A DNA stretch of 7,968 bases. It comes from GCA-2684655 sp051278165 (GTDB taxonomy: Bacteria > Planctomycetota > UBA1135 > UBA2386). Shown one piece after another: positions 7,419 through 7,968 of this stretch. The DNA is taken from positions 1-7,968 of the forward strand of contig JBNMNW010000279.1 in NCBI GenBank assembly GCA_051278165.1, in the 5' to 3' direction. The position numbers and the translations under genes are program-made. Every line of letters begins with the position of its first letter. Within the stretch, counting starts at the first letter, position 1. The notes beneath the pieces are model-generated. The model did no database searches and was not told the DNA's origin. It saw only the letters and a program-made list of their open reading frames with translations.

Positions 7419-7968
7419 ATGATGAAGCGATCCAGTTGTATCTGCCTGCTGGCACTCTCTGCGTGCCAGATCGCAGCGCCTACGGAATCGTTGGTTGGCT
7501 ATCGCGACGCAACGTTTAGGCGCGATCCTGTCGCACCTTCTGTTGCCCCGCGCATCATTGACGACGTCGCGGCCGAGCTGTTGCGGGCGGGCGCCGCGGT
7601 GCAAGCAGCCGAGCAACGCGTGCATTGCGAGAACATCGCCAACGTAGACACCATTGGCTACAAGCGGCGCGTGGTTGTCGTCGAGACCCAGCAGGTCGCT
7701 GGGCAGGGTGAAATCCAGTTCACGTTGCCGGGCGTGGTTGCGGTTACTCCGGTGTTCACGCAGGGACGGTCGCAGCCTACCGAGCGCAATCTTGACGTGG
7801 CGATTGACGGCAACGGGTTCTTCTCCGTCATCCTGGCGGATGGCACGACTGGCTACACCCGCAACGGCCGGTTGACCGTCAGTGAAGACGGCAGTTTGGT
7901 GGTCGGGTGGCCCCGCGATTGCTATTGGTCCATAGGCCACGTCTTGACTCCGCAGGTGACCATTCCGA
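7419..7968 (+). CDS. FlgG/FlgF-family flagellar rod-like protein with lipoprotein signal, 3' end outside window
   Basis: The frame opens with tandem ATG codons (7419, 7422) and runs off the right edge after 183 codons. Residues 4-16 give a type II signal peptide, KRSSCICLLALSAC, with lipobox LSAC and acylated C16. After about 35 linker residues, the flagellar basal-body rod domain starts: helix AAELLRAGAAVQAAEQRV, then ENIANVDTIGYKRR (71-84), matching the family's N-ANNLANVNTTGFKR signature. VFTQGRSQPT (112-121), NLDVAIDGNGFF (124-135) and DGTTGYTRNGRL (141-152) match the conserved core of FlgG and FlgF, as does GHVLTPQVTIP near the edge. Canonical FlgG (about 260 residues) forms the distal rod and is exported by the flagellar type III system without a cleaved signal; a lipid anchor is unusual. 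The stretch between GYKRR and FTQG is shorter than in FlgG. No other flagellar gene is in view and no Shine-Dalgarno sequence is clear. FlgG and FlgF cannot be separated from this part alone. Confidence 0.85.
   Translation, partial: MMKRSSCICLLALSACQIAAPTESLVGYRDATFRRDPVAPSVAPRIIDDVAAELLRAGAAVQAAEQRVHCENIANVDTIGYKRRVVVVETQQVAGQGEIQFTLPGVVAVTPVFTQGRSQPTERNLDVAIDGNGFFSVILADGTTGYTRNGRLTVSEDGSLVVGWPRDCYWSIGHVLTPQVTIP

Noticed and set aside
7380..7940. A 186-codon minus-strand open frame opposite the FlgG-like gene.
   Set aside because: The plus strand shows several conserved rod-protein motifs in order, while the minus-strand product matches nothing I recognise.

Overview
The window is GC-rich, gene-dense bacterial DNA from a diderm. 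It carries secreted proteins with Sec signal peptides ending in '..PAQ' and '..GTAQ', a lipobox, and a flagellar rod-family domain. The '-AQ' signal-peptide ends and the secreted tetratricopeptide-like protein fit Planctomycetota. That is an inference from style, not from a marker gene.

Layout. From the left edge to 2338 (minus strand) one uninterrupted reading frame of 779 codons runs off the window; it encodes a secreted, helical, TPR/solenoid-like protein. Upstream of it on the same strand lies a two-component system: an OmpR/PhoB-class response regulator (2422-3111), preceded by its sensor histidine kinase (3108-4793, probably extending to about 4961). Kinase stop and regulator start overlap in an ATGA. 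A secreted S9A prolyl oligopeptidase follows, also on the minus strand (5086-7200). After a 218-base divergent spacer, the plus strand begins a FlgG/FlgF-like flagellar rod-family protein (7419 to the right edge, partial) that carries a lipoprotein signal.

How the parts may work together. The kinase appears to have two membrane segments around a largely helical, TPR-like extracytoplasmic region, and the downstream secreted protein is also TPR-like. Both the kinase promoter and the region upstream of the secreted gene contain GACA direct repeats phased at 11 or 22 bases, in the same orientation and at nearly the same distance from the start of translation (32 and 33 bases). The octamer CGCGACAT occurs once before the kinase and twice before the secreted gene, and I saw it nowhere else by eye. 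An OmpR/PhoB-type regulator binds such tandem 11-base repeats, so the simplest reading is an autoregulated signalling system that also controls the secreted protein.

Oddities. The kinase has no ATG, GTG or TTG upstream of its first membrane segment, only an ATC at the position expected for a leaderless start. The FlgG-like protein has a type II signal peptide, although canonical rod proteins are exported by the flagellar apparatus without one. No tRNA, rRNA, CRISPR array, insertion sequence or clear rho-independent terminator was seen, and no gene-free stretch exceeds 300 bases.
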